DNA from: Antedon bifida
Lineage: Eukaryota > Echinodermata > Crinoidea > Comatulida > Antedonidae
Reading direction: 5' to 3'
NCBI GenBank assembly: GCA_963402885.1
Contig: OY727099.1
Location: 8,854,001 to 8,918,000 of the forward strand
Length of the DNA stretch: 64,000 nt
Positions 38,731 through 51,200 of this stretch are shown piece by piece. The notes under the pieces were generated by a model. It had not been told where the DNA came from. It was given only the letters and a program-made list of their open reading frames with translations, and searched no databases. Each line of letters begins with the position of its first letter. The first letter of the stretch is position 1. The translations under genes and the position numbers were made by a program.

Positions 38731-40135
38731 TTAAATTTGTCGGACAATTCTATTTGCACTCTACATCATGTTTGCAATACACAGTAATGGATTACTTACA
38801 AATAAATAATGGAAATTCTTAGATGAAATAAGTCCATTTAACATTTTTTTAATTTGAATTATTTGTACAATATTTGTTGTACTTCTAATTTATATTTCTA
38901 AATAGTTGCATGCTATATCAAATGGCTTTCTTACAAGTTGTTTCCATTTTGAAATCAAGTTATTTTTATTTACACATTTGAAACAATACTTGACTACTAT
39001 TGGGGTTAGAAATAAAATGGAAACCATTTCTTGGAATTGTACTTAAAGGTCTCCACACTACCGTAAGCGCTATGTAACATTTAATCTATATTCAACATAC
39101 AAAGGTTAAGATTATATAATGTGGTACTGAACTCTCAAGTCTCAAATCAATTAAGCCGTCTGTAGTGAATACTCAGAACACTTAATTTAATTTCAAACGC
39201 AGGATTTGTAAGGTACATGACAGAATTTAGCAGTCGACCATGGTTCACTTATGCTATGGTTTTTTTTGGAAATAAATAACATTATAATGATATGTAACCT
39301 TGTAGTTACTGTGCTTAAGGGGAATTCTGAGATTAAAACCAAGCCTTTGGCAGATTTTCCCTTTAATAAGTTATGACCCAATTTTGTTTTCAACTATTAC
39401 TATACTATAATATTATTCAAGTGTATTACTAGTATCACAGAAAGATGTTGGGAATGTAAGCGAACATTTAGGTCCCTTTCCAATAAAAGTTAACTTTATT
39501 TTAGAACTACAATAGAATATAGTTTTAGGCCAAACTATATTTTTTTTTAATGTTTACTACTGATTGTTAAACAAAAATAATTGATAATAAATCATTATTT
39601 CTGAAGAAAGAACAATTAAAACTGTTACGTCAAAAAGTCAAGCAGCGATTTTTGTAAGAAATATTTCTTTTTTATTTTCAAACAGGAAAGAAAATAAAAA
39701 TATTAACATAATCGAGACTATACCCATTATGCTATATAACTCTAGGCCTATTAGTATTACTATTTTTATTTTGATGTTTTAAAAGAATTTTATCGAAGAT
39801 GAGAATAGTAAACACACCATTGACCAACCATTACATCTGGGTGCCATAATTATGCAACACAGTGTTACATAACAAATGATCAAATGTTTGCGTAGGCTGC
39901 CGCATTATGGATCTAAAAAGGCTAAATGGACAGGCCTTACACCTTAGAGAATAATTATGCTATAGGAACATAATATAATGCCATTATCGTGCGCTTTGAT
40001 CTCAACGTGAAAATACAAAAAACATAAACACATCATATAAAAGAAAAATGGGTTACAGTTTAATAGTAAAATAAATTCTGGAAAAATAACTATTTATAGT
40101 TCATCATCAATTATAAATATTATTAGTTTTTTTAC

Positions 40136-40218
40136 CTTGCACCCTTCACATGAAACAATCCCATAATGCACTCCTGATGACCTATCACCACAAACCTTAC
40201 AAGCTAATGTTGGAAAAT
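40136..40218 (-). CDS. Nuclear hormone receptor exon: DNA-binding domain, zinc finger 1
   Basis: An 83-base minus-strand exon. After two bases completing a split codon it reads [19 protein letters not shown] followed by IVSCEGCK. This is the complete first zinc finger of a nuclear receptor: C-X2-C-X13-C-X2-C with the P-box CEGCK, the class that reads AGGTCA half-sites. It is entered from a good acceptor (tttcttgcag, AG at 40219-40220 read on the minus strand) and ends in phase 0 at a GTAAAA donor (40134-40135). The K|GFF junction is a familiar intron position between the two nuclear-receptor fingers. The protein should be a nuclear, ligand-regulated or orphan transcription factor. The upstream exon supplying the first base of the split codon and the A/B domain was not found; it should lie above 40218. 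Closest by eye to the NR1 group (ROR, Rev-erb/E75, PPAR, RAR). The family call is very secure; the subfamily is inferred. Confidence 0.95.
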
Positions 40219-40540
40219 CTGCAAGAAAAAAAAGCACAATTAAAAATTAATACCCATTTAAAAGTAGAAAACAAATATATATATATAGTGACATTTGCAA
40301 ATGGTATTTAATAACAGAAAACATCAAATTTAAAACAAATATATATTTTAAAAGTACTCCATTATAGTTCTGTCAATCACCACATGAACATGCTTTATTA
40401 ATTTTATATATTTTAATTTTTAACATTAATACCAGTAATTTTACATAAAAGTGTCATTGACATTATGTAGTATGTAGCTTTTTGTATTAAAAATATAATA
40501 AAATTTTAACATTGCATAATTCATTTTTTGTTTCAAAACA

Positions 40541-40570
40541 GGCTATTGTTGGTTTATCCAAATAAGCGGA
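40541..40570 (+). repeat. Dispersed 45-base repeat, copy 3 (partial)
   Basis: GGCTATTGTTGGTTTATCCA-AATAAGCGGA. The last third is lost. It lies about 320 bases upstream of the zinc-finger-1 exon. Confidence 0.65.
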
Positions 40571-41308
40571 TATGAATATTCATTTTTTTTAAATAAATGT
40601 CTGTGAATATGTACGGAGAACATCAAAGATATAATGACCACTCAGTGTTTGAACTATGATATTATATTAAAAAATAATAAATAAACAAATAAATAAAAGA
40701 GATAGATATTTTAATACAAAATAATGTTGCATAAATATTGACTTTGACCAAAAATTTGATCGAAAAAGGAAAAAAGAATTTGTCCAATAAATCATAATTT
40801 AAAGGGACAAAAGTTATCTGGAAGAATAGGTTTGTAGATAAATGTACTTTTTTATAAGCGAAATCATTAGTTTGTAAATTTTTTTCAGCGAAAGTGAATA
40901 TACTCAAATGCCTATTAAATCAAAGTTAAATTGTTCTATTTTAAGGACAATACATCTTTTAAATATTATTATATTATAATTATAAAGTGTTATAGTGCTT
41001 GTTGTGTTGTTTATATTAATTATGAAAATATATTCTTTTCTTTTAAGGCCTCTGTACTTTTACAGTACCCGTTAATTTATGTAGAGTACAAATGTAACTA
41101 TCTAATTTTAGCTCCTTTTAAATATCCAAATATTATCGCAATAATCTGCGAACACATGACTAAGCTACTCCTAACCAATTTCATAGTTGAGATATTAAAT
41201 CCATAGCAACCTCTCGCAGTCGTTTAACGAGAAAACACTGTATCCACACATGTAATATATATTGTGCTACTTTAAAGCAAGACAATCACATCAAACATCA
41301 CGCATCAT

Positions 41309-41510
41309 TGACCGCTACTGACCAGCTGAGTGGTCAGCTAATTGTATAGCCTCAGGGCGCAGTTGTCTGGACAACCTGCCTGTAGATATGGGTCAAGGTA
41401 ATATATACATTGAGAGGATATTATTGACCGTTTGACCCACATAAAGAGGATATTGCAATGGTCAATGTTTTGTTATGATGGATACAAAATGAACCATGAC
41501 CTTTTGACCT
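41309..41510. promoter_or_regulatory. Cluster of nine GGTCA/TGACC half-sites with a perfect DR2
   Basis: Within about 200 bases, GGTCA or its complement occurs at 41309, 41319, 41332, 41391, 41425, 41433, 41460, 41497 and 41505. The last two form TGACCTTTTGACCT, a perfect direct repeat of AGGTCA spaced by two (DR2), the spacing favoured by Rev-erb/E75 and RAR-type receptors. 41391 reads GGGTCAAGGTA, an extended-half-site form, and 41318-41337 holds the inverted repeat CTGACCAGCTGAGTGGTCAG. The block lies about 1.1-1.3 kb upstream of the receptor's zinc-finger-1 exon. That a cis-regulatory element binds nuclear receptors here, perhaps the gene's own product, is inference. Confidence 0.55.
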
Positions 41511-42015
41511 GATTGGCTCTGTAGTTGCATATAGTGTATAGCAATAGAAGCGGAAGAACACAAGTAAACACTGGATCATTACGTGTGTATATGAATGATG
41601 AACAAGAAGATGATATGGTAGCCGTTTTTAGCAAGAAAATAATGATTCATTTGGATCATAGCAAAAATTCTACCTATGCACGTTCTCAAATATTAAAATT
41701 TATAGCAACAAAACTTCTATCATTATGAGATTAATGCTTTAGTTTTCGTTTTGATTATAAAACATAAATTTCAAAATTAGCTTTTTAAAATAATATTTAT
41801 ATGAAATAATATTTACAAATAATTTAATCATTTATTGTTTATTTATTTCCTTTATAGATTAATTGTTTAAATACAGTGCAAAATAAAAAAAGTTTTTTTA
41901 AACAAAAATCAATTTCATGACAAAAAAATAGAAATAGAAAATTAACAATCAATATTTTAAATCATTGCACAACAGACATTTTGAAAAAACATGAAAGGTA
42001 TGCAAATTGTACGAC

Positions 42016-44209
42016 AGTCGAAGGTCACATCAAGTCTTCAAATTACATATTTTATCAAGACAACATTCGCACTTGACCTTAAATTTGAAAATGAACCTCA
42101 GCAGGCTTTCAATGGCCGCCATAGTGAATGCGCCAACGACGACCAAATACGGTATAAAAAACATGAGCAGGTGAAAGGTTATGCGATTATAATTTAAATA
42201 TTGAGTAAGACATGTTTGTATGGGTAACCAAATATCATCTGGGTCATTAAATAATACGATAACGCATAACTGGATGCGGTGTTTATGAATGTTTCTTCGT
42301 TTTTTTGTAGTTTCTGTACTTTTAACCTTGGAAATTACAATGAGCTACCCTGGTAATGGCTGAAAAATTATGCGTAGGTTGGGACTGTCGTTGTTTGCGA
42401 ACAATTACGGCAATGTTTATAGAAATGATAAAAATAATAATTTAAGAAATATAGATTTTGAAGGTTGAAAGTTGTTTAGGGGTTAATAACCTTCAAATGA
42501 AAGTTCTATGGTTCAAATCCTCTAAGTATTAAAAAGAATATAGCAAATTTGAAATACAGGTGAAGTAGATTAAATGTCTAATAAAAAGCCTCTTTTATAC
42601 ATAAATTTGGGGTTTTTTTTGTGAATTTCTTATAGTAAGTAGTAACTACTTTTCTTAAAATAAATGAATAAAATCACAATAAATGTTTTTTAAATAATAT
42701 TTGTATTTTATTTTACCTTGTGTATTAAAATAATGTTGCACATAGATCTTTTAAATGATGTATTAAATTATTTAAGATGTGCAAGTCAGTTTTAAGAAGA
42801 CAAAAATTTGGTTTTAATAATGAATGAATAAAACATATAATTTTTCTTGCAAGTATTTACATCATCGGTTCAAAAATTATAAAAATGTTAGCGCCTTCTT
42901 GAATACAAGAAGTTAAATGACCTCGTGATTAAAAATAACTCAACAGTATTAAACAAATATTATGACATTGGGAGAATTTTAAATTCAAGGTCTCCTAACA
43001 AAAAGGTAACCCCATAAGGTAACGCACATTATATTCTAACAATACAAGGCCACGGCAAATAGTAATTCTAACTCTAATGTCTATCGACATGCACAATGAA
43101 AGTTACACTGTGTAAAACCGTGTACACGTTATTAACAAGGTAAGAGCATATATTAAAAAGCTGCTCCGGTGGGAATTTTTTATCGTTGAAAAAAGCCAGA
43201 TATTTTTTTCCATCGTTGCTCTAATAATTGCTTTAGTTTTATTTTCTTCCATGTAATTTTCTTAGCGGATTGAGAAATATTGTAAGAATTCCCAGAAGGG
43301 GCAACATAAGTGGAAAGTTATTATACAATGGAGCAGTTCGGTTCAAATTTTATATTACATTTTAATGGAATTCTTATAGAAAAAAAAAATCAAATGTGTA
43401 TAAAATAAATGTCACATGTAAAAACTAAAACAGAGCGATCTTATGACATTGCAATGTGAAATTTTCTTATTTCATCAAATGTCTTTCATATATTGAAAAT
43501 AAAGTTTTTAAAGTAGTGCAAGAAATACTATAAATAACTATAAAATTGCATAATTATATTCTTTTTTTGCTAATTTTCATCTATTGTGACCCAGCCAGAT
43601 AACTTTTCTCCACATCAGTATTCTAATTTGTATTTGGATTATTGAATAACAATTTTAAAAAATCTTCATTTAAAATGCCAAGACAAATTACTAAAAATGT
43701 GTATTATTTTATGTTTTAGTTTCATAGTTCAAAGTACACTTAACCTAAATATACCTCTAATAAATAAATCATAAAATAATATACTTTATTCTTAAATACA
43801 TATATAGTTATTAACAATTGTGCGATACAGTAATATCAATGTGTTCCAATTAATTTTAATTCAGTTTAGTGTGTTTATTTGTCGGTGAACTTACAATAAA
43901 GTTCATTTTGCAGTCTTTTTGTCTCCTTTTGCAGTCGTTATTTTTAAAATTCTGCAGTTTAACAACCATTAACTTAGGAATTGATAAATATATAATGATG
44001 ATCATCAACAAAATGTGTAATAGTTTATAAATTAAAACATTGTTTTATACTACTGACTAACGGACAACTATATTACTGAGTTTTTGCTAAGAGTTTGTAT
44101 TTTAAACTTGAAAAGGTCATCCTAGATTGAGAGCAGAAAAAGGAGTTCAAACAACTTGTCAAACAGGGTTTATAAAAAACGTGATTTTAACTTTAACTTT
44201 AACAAACAA
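42016..44209. repeat. 2.19-kb direct tandem duplication, copy 1
   Basis: The 2,194 bases here recur at a constant offset of 2,201 bases in 44217-46410. I could see no mismatch or length difference, including in homopolymer runs (for example the run of eight T near 42613 and of ten A near 43380). The copies are separated by a 7-base spacer (TTGTTAA, 44210-44216). Contents: a tRNA-like relic (42460-42535) and AT-rich DNA without a convincing gene; the start carries AAGGTCA/TGACCTT motifs. No terminal inverted repeats or target-site duplication were seen. Confidence 0.95.
42460..42535 (+). mobile_element. tRNA-like relic inside the 2.19-kb duplication
   Basis: AAGTTGTTTAGGGGTTAATA and CTATGGTTCAAATCCTCTAA give A- and B-box-like words about 40 bases apart. 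The same fragment is repeated in copy 2 (about 44661-44736). No cloverleaf acceptor stem pairs, so it is not a functional tRNA gene. Confidence 0.4.
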
Positions 44210-44216
44210 TTGTTAA

Positions 44217-46410
44217 AGTCGAAGGTCACATCAAGTCTTCAAATTACATATTTTATCAAGACAACATTCGCACTTGACCTTAAATTTGAAAATGAACCTC
44301 AGCAGGCTTTCAATGGCCGCCATAGTGAATGCGCCAACGACGACCAAATACGGTATAAAAAACATGAGCAGGTGAAAGGTTATGCGATTATAATTTAAAT
44401 ATTGAGTAAGACATGTTTGTATGGGTAACCAAATATCATCTGGGTCATTAAATAATACGATAACGCATAACTGGATGCGGTGTTTATGAATGTTTCTTCG
44501 TTTTTTTGTAGTTTCTGTACTTTTAACCTTGGAAATTACAATGAGCTACCCTGGTAATGGCTGAAAAATTATGCGTAGGTTGGGACTGTCGTTGTTTGCG
44601 AACAATTACGGCAATGTTTATAGAAATGATAAAAATAATAATTTAAGAAATATAGATTTTGAAGGTTGAAAGTTGTTTAGGGGTTAATAACCTTCAAATG
44701 AAAGTTCTATGGTTCAAATCCTCTAAGTATTAAAAAGAATATAGCAAATTTGAAATACAGGTGAAGTAGATTAAATGTCTAATAAAAAGCCTCTTTTATA
44801 CATAAATTTGGGGTTTTTTTTGTGAATTTCTTATAGTAAGTAGTAACTACTTTTCTTAAAATAAATGAATAAAATCACAATAAATGTTTTTTAAATAATA
44901 TTTGTATTTTATTTTACCTTGTGTATTAAAATAATGTTGCACATAGATCTTTTAAATGATGTATTAAATTATTTAAGATGTGCAAGTCAGTTTTAAGAAG
45001 ACAAAAATTTGGTTTTAATAATGAATGAATAAAACATATAATTTTTCTTGCAAGTATTTACATCATCGGTTCAAAAATTATAAAAATGTTAGCGCCTTCT
45101 TGAATACAAGAAGTTAAATGACCTCGTGATTAAAAATAACTCAACAGTATTAAACAAATATTATGACATTGGGAGAATTTTAAATTCAAGGTCTCCTAAC
45201 AAAAAGGTAACCCCATAAGGTAACGCACATTATATTCTAACAATACAAGGCCACGGCAAATAGTAATTCTAACTCTAATGTCTATCGACATGCACAATGA
45301 AAGTTACACTGTGTAAAACCGTGTACACGTTATTAACAAGGTAAGAGCATATATTAAAAAGCTGCTCCGGTGGGAATTTTTTATCGTTGAAAAAAGCCAG
45401 ATATTTTTTTCCATCGTTGCTCTAATAATTGCTTTAGTTTTATTTTCTTCCATGTAATTTTCTTAGCGGATTGAGAAATATTGTAAGAATTCCCAGAAGG
45501 GGCAACATAAGTGGAAAGTTATTATACAATGGAGCAGTTCGGTTCAAATTTTATATTACATTTTAATGGAATTCTTATAGAAAAAAAAAATCAAATGTGT
45601 ATAAAATAAATGTCACATGTAAAAACTAAAACAGAGCGATCTTATGACATTGCAATGTGAAATTTTCTTATTTCATCAAATGTCTTTCATATATTGAAAA
45701 TAAAGTTTTTAAAGTAGTGCAAGAAATACTATAAATAACTATAAAATTGCATAATTATATTCTTTTTTTGCTAATTTTCATCTATTGTGACCCAGCCAGA
45801 TAACTTTTCTCCACATCAGTATTCTAATTTGTATTTGGATTATTGAATAACAATTTTAAAAAATCTTCATTTAAAATGCCAAGACAAATTACTAAAAATG
45901 TGTATTATTTTATGTTTTAGTTTCATAGTTCAAAGTACACTTAACCTAAATATACCTCTAATAAATAAATCATAAAATAATATACTTTATTCTTAAATAC
46001 ATATATAGTTATTAACAATTGTGCGATACAGTAATATCAATGTGTTCCAATTAATTTTAATTCAGTTTAGTGTGTTTATTTGTCGGTGAACTTACAATAA
46101 AGTTCATTTTGCAGTCTTTTTGTCTCCTTTTGCAGTCGTTATTTTTAAAATTCTGCAGTTTAACAACCATTAACTTAGGAATTGATAAATATATAATGAT
46201 GATCATCAACAAAATGTGTAATAGTTTATAAATTAAAACATTGTTTTATACTACTGACTAACGGACAACTATATTACTGAGTTTTTGCTAAGAGTTTGTA
46301 TTTTAAACTTGAAAAGGTCATCCTAGATTGAGAGCAGAAAAAGGAGTTCAAACAACTTGTCAAACAGGGTTTATAAAAAACGTGATTTTAACTTTAACTT
46401 TAACAAACAA
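44217..46410. repeat. 2.19-kb direct tandem duplication, copy 2
   Basis: Second copy of the unit at 42016-44209. It begins at AGTCGAAGGTCACATC and ends at ACTTTAACAAACAA, where the flanks diverge. Apparent identity implies a very recent event, ongoing conversion, or an assembly artefact in which two haplotypes or overlapping contigs were placed in series. Confidence 0.95.
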
Positions 46411-49400
46411 GCAAAGAATTTAACCTGCTAGGCAATCTCAACAGTATAGATTTGACATTTTTATAACTTATTAAAATAATGATTATTATGCATTATAAAA
46501 ATATATACTCACATAATTCAAAATAGTAAGAGTGAAAAATAGTGGAAAATAAAAACAAAAAGTCATTTATGGAGCCAAGAATACGAATCTTAAATTATAA
46601 AGAATCTTAAATTATAAGAACCATAGCCAGAACAAATAAATAGAGATGTACAGATGTAATGTTTAGATGTGACAGATGAAGATTACACAGATAAAACAAA
46701 CATCATATCCCTTAGGTTTTAAATATGCATGCATCCAGTCAGAGTTTCAATTCGCTGTTTGTCTCCACTGAGAGATTCCCTCTTTTACATTAACAGAAAA
46801 AATAATCAAAAAATGTATAGCCAAAGGTTTAGTAGACAGACAAATGAAATATATATTTAGTTTTTGGTTTTTATTTTAACTACAGCTGCTATACAACTGT
46901 TTAAAAGCTATGGACAGCCACTGTTGACAAAAATACTGTATGCAAAGACTATAAAATGCATGCCATACAAAACAAATAGATTACAAACAGAACACAAGAA
47001 CAGTTTTTACATAATTATTAAAACTTGGTAAATTTAGGCTTTTAACTCTTAAATAATGTTTACTTAGCATGCTCAAAAATTCCTAGAACCTGATGTTACT
47101 GCTATATATTTGTCTTGTACACAAATTTTGTCTATTTTGGCTGTCCATAGTTTTCAGACAGCTGTCCATACATGCACTCGTTAACTTAAATCATTAGAAT
47201 CAAATCTAAAATCTATCAGCAGTCTATTCAAATCTTAAGTTACATTTTTTTAAAGGTTTGATTAGTTGATATATATGCTTTATGTTTTATTTTAAAATCT
47301 GACCATAATTGTAATCTACATTAAAAAAAAAAAATGTAAAACAAAACTGTTAAATAATCAATAAAGTATAATAAATGATATACAGGCTTAAACAAAGTAT
47401 ATAGAATAAAAGATACATTTATTTTATATAAAACTATTATTATAAAATTGAAGTAATCATTTTACATTTCTCTATGTAATAGTATTTTCAACAATTCTTC
47501 AAAACATTGAAATGACTTAAGTATGTTTTAAGATTGATTCAGGTTGATATTTTTTTTTTATTTGACAACTGACAAATTGATTTTTGATCAGCCTATATGA
47601 GTAACTTGACTTTTACCAATATAAACCGTCAGAAAAGAAAACCCATCATGTCAAGTACAAAATATGTCGACTGATGACGGCCAATGACCGCCCTCAATTA
47701 CATACGCATCCCTGATTCTTTAATTACCTAGGTCAGAAAAATCAGAAAACATTCAGTATTTTCATGTGATTTTTTCAAACATATGATGAATTTTTCTTCA
47801 TCTGATCGCAACAAAATCATCCCAGATGGTCAGTGAACACGTGTTAAAGCCTAGCGCAGTTCACGACCTACCATCTCCCACGAGATGCGTCTTATTCTTT
47901 CCAATCTGATCAAATCTAACTGGAGACAGACTTTTAAGTAAAGCCAGAAGAGCAGCTGTATTATCTACCCATGTTAGATTAATCAATGATACCTCCCATC
48001 TCACAGGAGTTCCCCCAATTCACAACAATCAAGGCGATAGTATAACTGACCTCTAACATAAGCTCAAACAAGTTTTATTTAGTGATTCAACAAAGTTAAT
48101 TTTCTTGTAGAAATCTCAAGGGCAGTTGATTAAAACTTTGAATAGATGTAGGTCTGGAGTGTGCCTTTGAAATAACTTTTCAATTATAGATACAATTGAA
48201 TATGCTAAAACATAACTTGAAAACATGTGTTCTTACACACATTGAAGGCAGTAAAAACAACAGTATACTGTATATATAGTGATATCATTTTCGTTTTTGT
48301 AAAATATACCTGTAGTACAATATTTCTAGAATTCTTTTCAATACAATTATCTTTTTTGTTGTACAAATAAATTACAATAATATGAGAAAATCTTCAGATA
48401 AATTTTAGTAAAAGTTAAAAGATAAATTTCATTAAATTAACAAAGTGAAAATGATTATATAATATTAATCCCAACATGTATTAGAGAGCCCTCTATCTAT
48501 GGAAAATGAAAATATCTTTCTTAAAATATGAAATACTATACATCTGGGGCTTTTTGGCTTTCAATCACGAATGTAAATCATGAAAACTGTACCAAGTGCT
48601 GAAGGTACAAACACATTCGTTCAAAAGTATTATTGAAAAAACGATTCTGAACGATTTAAGTTACTTTGCATAGGCTAACATTCTTTAAAATTAAATCCAT
48701 CCCTTTCCTATACAATATATCCATGCTAACATTTTTGTTTCTAAAGGATTGTACTAACTTCTAGTATGTTTATCTATGATCACTGTCATCTCACGACCTA
48801 CCTACTAATTTATCAGTCCTAGTTGAATATATGTTCAATTGATTAGCCGGTCTAATAGAAATAAAACAAGCTAGAGAATACAAAAGTCAACAGCAAGAGA
48901 TGGATAGGTCCGTCTGACAAGGTATCTTTCACTCTGGCAGTAATAATTGATAAAGATGTGTACAGAATTTTACGCTACGTTTTTCTGCTCAATTTGTCAT
49001 TTTAATCACGCAAAGATAAAACGAACATGCGTCTGAAACGAAAGTGTTCTATACAAAGAATGTAACCATCAATCTTACGTTGGTTTTTATCTGACGAGAA
49101 ATATACGAGTTGTATTATTGTATACAAGTCTGAAGAGAAATTGAATCCATAAAGAGCCAAGTTAGATGATTAATCTCTACATATGATCGGCCATCTCAGA
49201 CGTGGACAATTCATCTAAACTTTGGACAATTTATCTTAAACCGTTGACCGTTTGTTTTCACTGCTCAGTGACAGGCAATCAAATTATTATTCTCACTACA
49301 ATAAATAGTATGACTTATGTACAGTGAAATTTTACAGCTTTATTAGAAACGTGTCATAAGATAAAAATGCCGCCAAAACCAGAAGAGAGGGACCCTGGAA

Positions 49401-50519
49401 ATGAAGATAGAAACAAGTCTGGGATAATAAGTTTTTCTTTATGTATATAAGTATAACAGTCAACAACCAAATTTTCTGCAAAGCCAACACTTATTAACAC
49501 TGTCGCGTTATATATTAAAGCATCCGGATAGGAGTACATTCAAACGGACAGACAGTGCCATGTTTGTATAGATAATCACTAACTAATATTGACATTCATT
49601 GACTGCAAAACAGATGGTAACAGCACATTCGTAGGATACTCATGTAACTTATACTATACATGAATCATGCTATATAAACATTGAAAGGTCAATTGTCACA
49701 TTATTAATGTGCAGGTTTATGATGACATGGTAACAAGTGTTATAGTTACAGGTGTCCTAGCTACAGGTGCCATAATAATAGTTGCCTTGGTTACTGATTC
49801 ACTGATTGTCATGGAAACAAACTGTATTAGATATGAGACTAATTAATAGTAATGTAAAATTAACTATAGTTATCTTTTTTATACAGTTTTTTATTTCTCC
49901 TTGCAAGAATAATTCCAAGACTGAACCAAGAATTTAGAAGGAAAGTATGCCAACCAAACGTCAGTACCATTATGCAACCATTTTTTAAAATGACCTTTTA
50001 ATCTGACTGAAGGTTCACAAGGCCGAAGCAAGAGGTTAAAAATAGACGAGGCAAAGATGCTTAAATATAATTATTAATACAAAATGTTACGATCTATGCT
50101 GGAGGATTGGGGGTGCGTGGTGAAAATTGAAAATTTCAGATGCTGGCTACGGCCCTGGTTCAATAAAAAAAAAGAGCATTTAGACTTGAATAGATTGATA
50201 ACGCTTTCTTAAAGATAAATAATATCTTAATAAATAAAGTAAAAAAAAAACTTTAATGTTCATTGCAGCAGATTACCTTGAACTCATTAACCCATAAAGA
50301 TTTTATGAGGACTAAAATGCCTTGCATCTGTAGTACAGAAATTAACGACTATGTCCCAAAATCACAACGTAAATCAAGCAGAATTACACTAAACGCAGGA
50401 TATAATTTCATTAAATTATTTCAAAATTCGCCATCAGGCTGGCTTTTCACACCAATATATGTACCATTGATCTAAATATATATATATATATATAGTAATA
50501 CTAAAAATGTTCGTATTCT

Positions 50520-50890
50520 CTCTCGTTTATCATTTATCAAACGCCATGGATCAGGGGAAAATCAAGTCATCTCGATCGATTAGTTTCAAAACATTGAACT
50601 TAGTTGGCTTAGAGTAAGAAGTGCTTGCCGTCGAGAAATAATCACACCTCGCAGAATCGGAGTTATGAAGAGCATTATAGAATCACGAGCAAGTGAGTAT
50701 CAAAAATGGCTTCGGATAATTCTATGTGGCTTAATCGTTAATGCAGCCGATCTAAGAGTCTATGGCTGCTCTTAATCTAGATCAGTTCTTCTCGCTCAAT
50801 CGTTCACGGTAGGTTTGTTGAACTATGAACTTTAGAGAAGAGGTCAGGAGCAGACGGACGACCCAAATTAAGCAACCAACGGAATGATTG
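50520..50890. other. CpG-containing unique block
   Basis: Words such as CATCTCGATCGATTAG, GCCGTCGAGAAATAATCACA and ACGGACGACCC, including a plus-strand donor-like GCAAGTGAGTAT (50689). Could be a 5' exon or promoter of a gene not otherwise visible; no supported coding frame. Confidence 0.25.
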
Positions 50891-51116
50891 CTAATCACTT
50901 CCCCAGGGACACTTGAGTTTAGATTTTAAATGTGATAATGTTCGGGAAATTGAACTTTTTTTTAAACCGGAACCAAAATAAATTGCATGAATAAGAGATA
51001 GTGACTTAATAACATTGGTTAATATGTCACTGTAATACTGAGTACGCAATTTATAAAAATCATTACTATCACAAATAATGTGTTTATCCACAAATTCTGA
51101 TATTAAAGTATTAATA

Positions 51117-51200
51117 TTTTTTTTAAATAATACTTTTTTTTAAAATAATATTTTTTTTAAATAATATTTTTTTTAAATAATATTTTTTTTAAATAATAAT
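51117..51200. repeat. Simple repeat, TTTTTTTTAAATAATA units
   Basis: About five units of AAATAATATTTTTTTT. Confidence 0.85.

Larger units (their letters stand above)
36477..40135 (-). other. Receptor intron between the two zinc-finger exons
   Basis: About 3.66 kb, phase 0, bounded by GTAAAA and TTCTCAAG on the minus strand. It holds a MITE carrying a 17-bp minisatellite (36600-36957) and two less AT-rich blocks (37240-37580, 38480-38730) that could be enhancers or unrecognised short exons. The rest (36960-37230, 37590-38470 and 38740-40130) is AT-rich DNA in which I see no gene. Confidence 0.85.

Noticed and set aside
42001..44398. Pair of short frames sharing VTSSLQITYFIKTTFALDLK
   Set aside because: The same sequence seen twice because of the 2.19-kb duplication; no recognisable domain or good start.
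42016..46410. LTR retrotransposon (two identical 2.2-kb LTRs)
   Set aside because: Only 7 bases separate the copies, with no gag-pol, primer-binding site or TG...CA ends.
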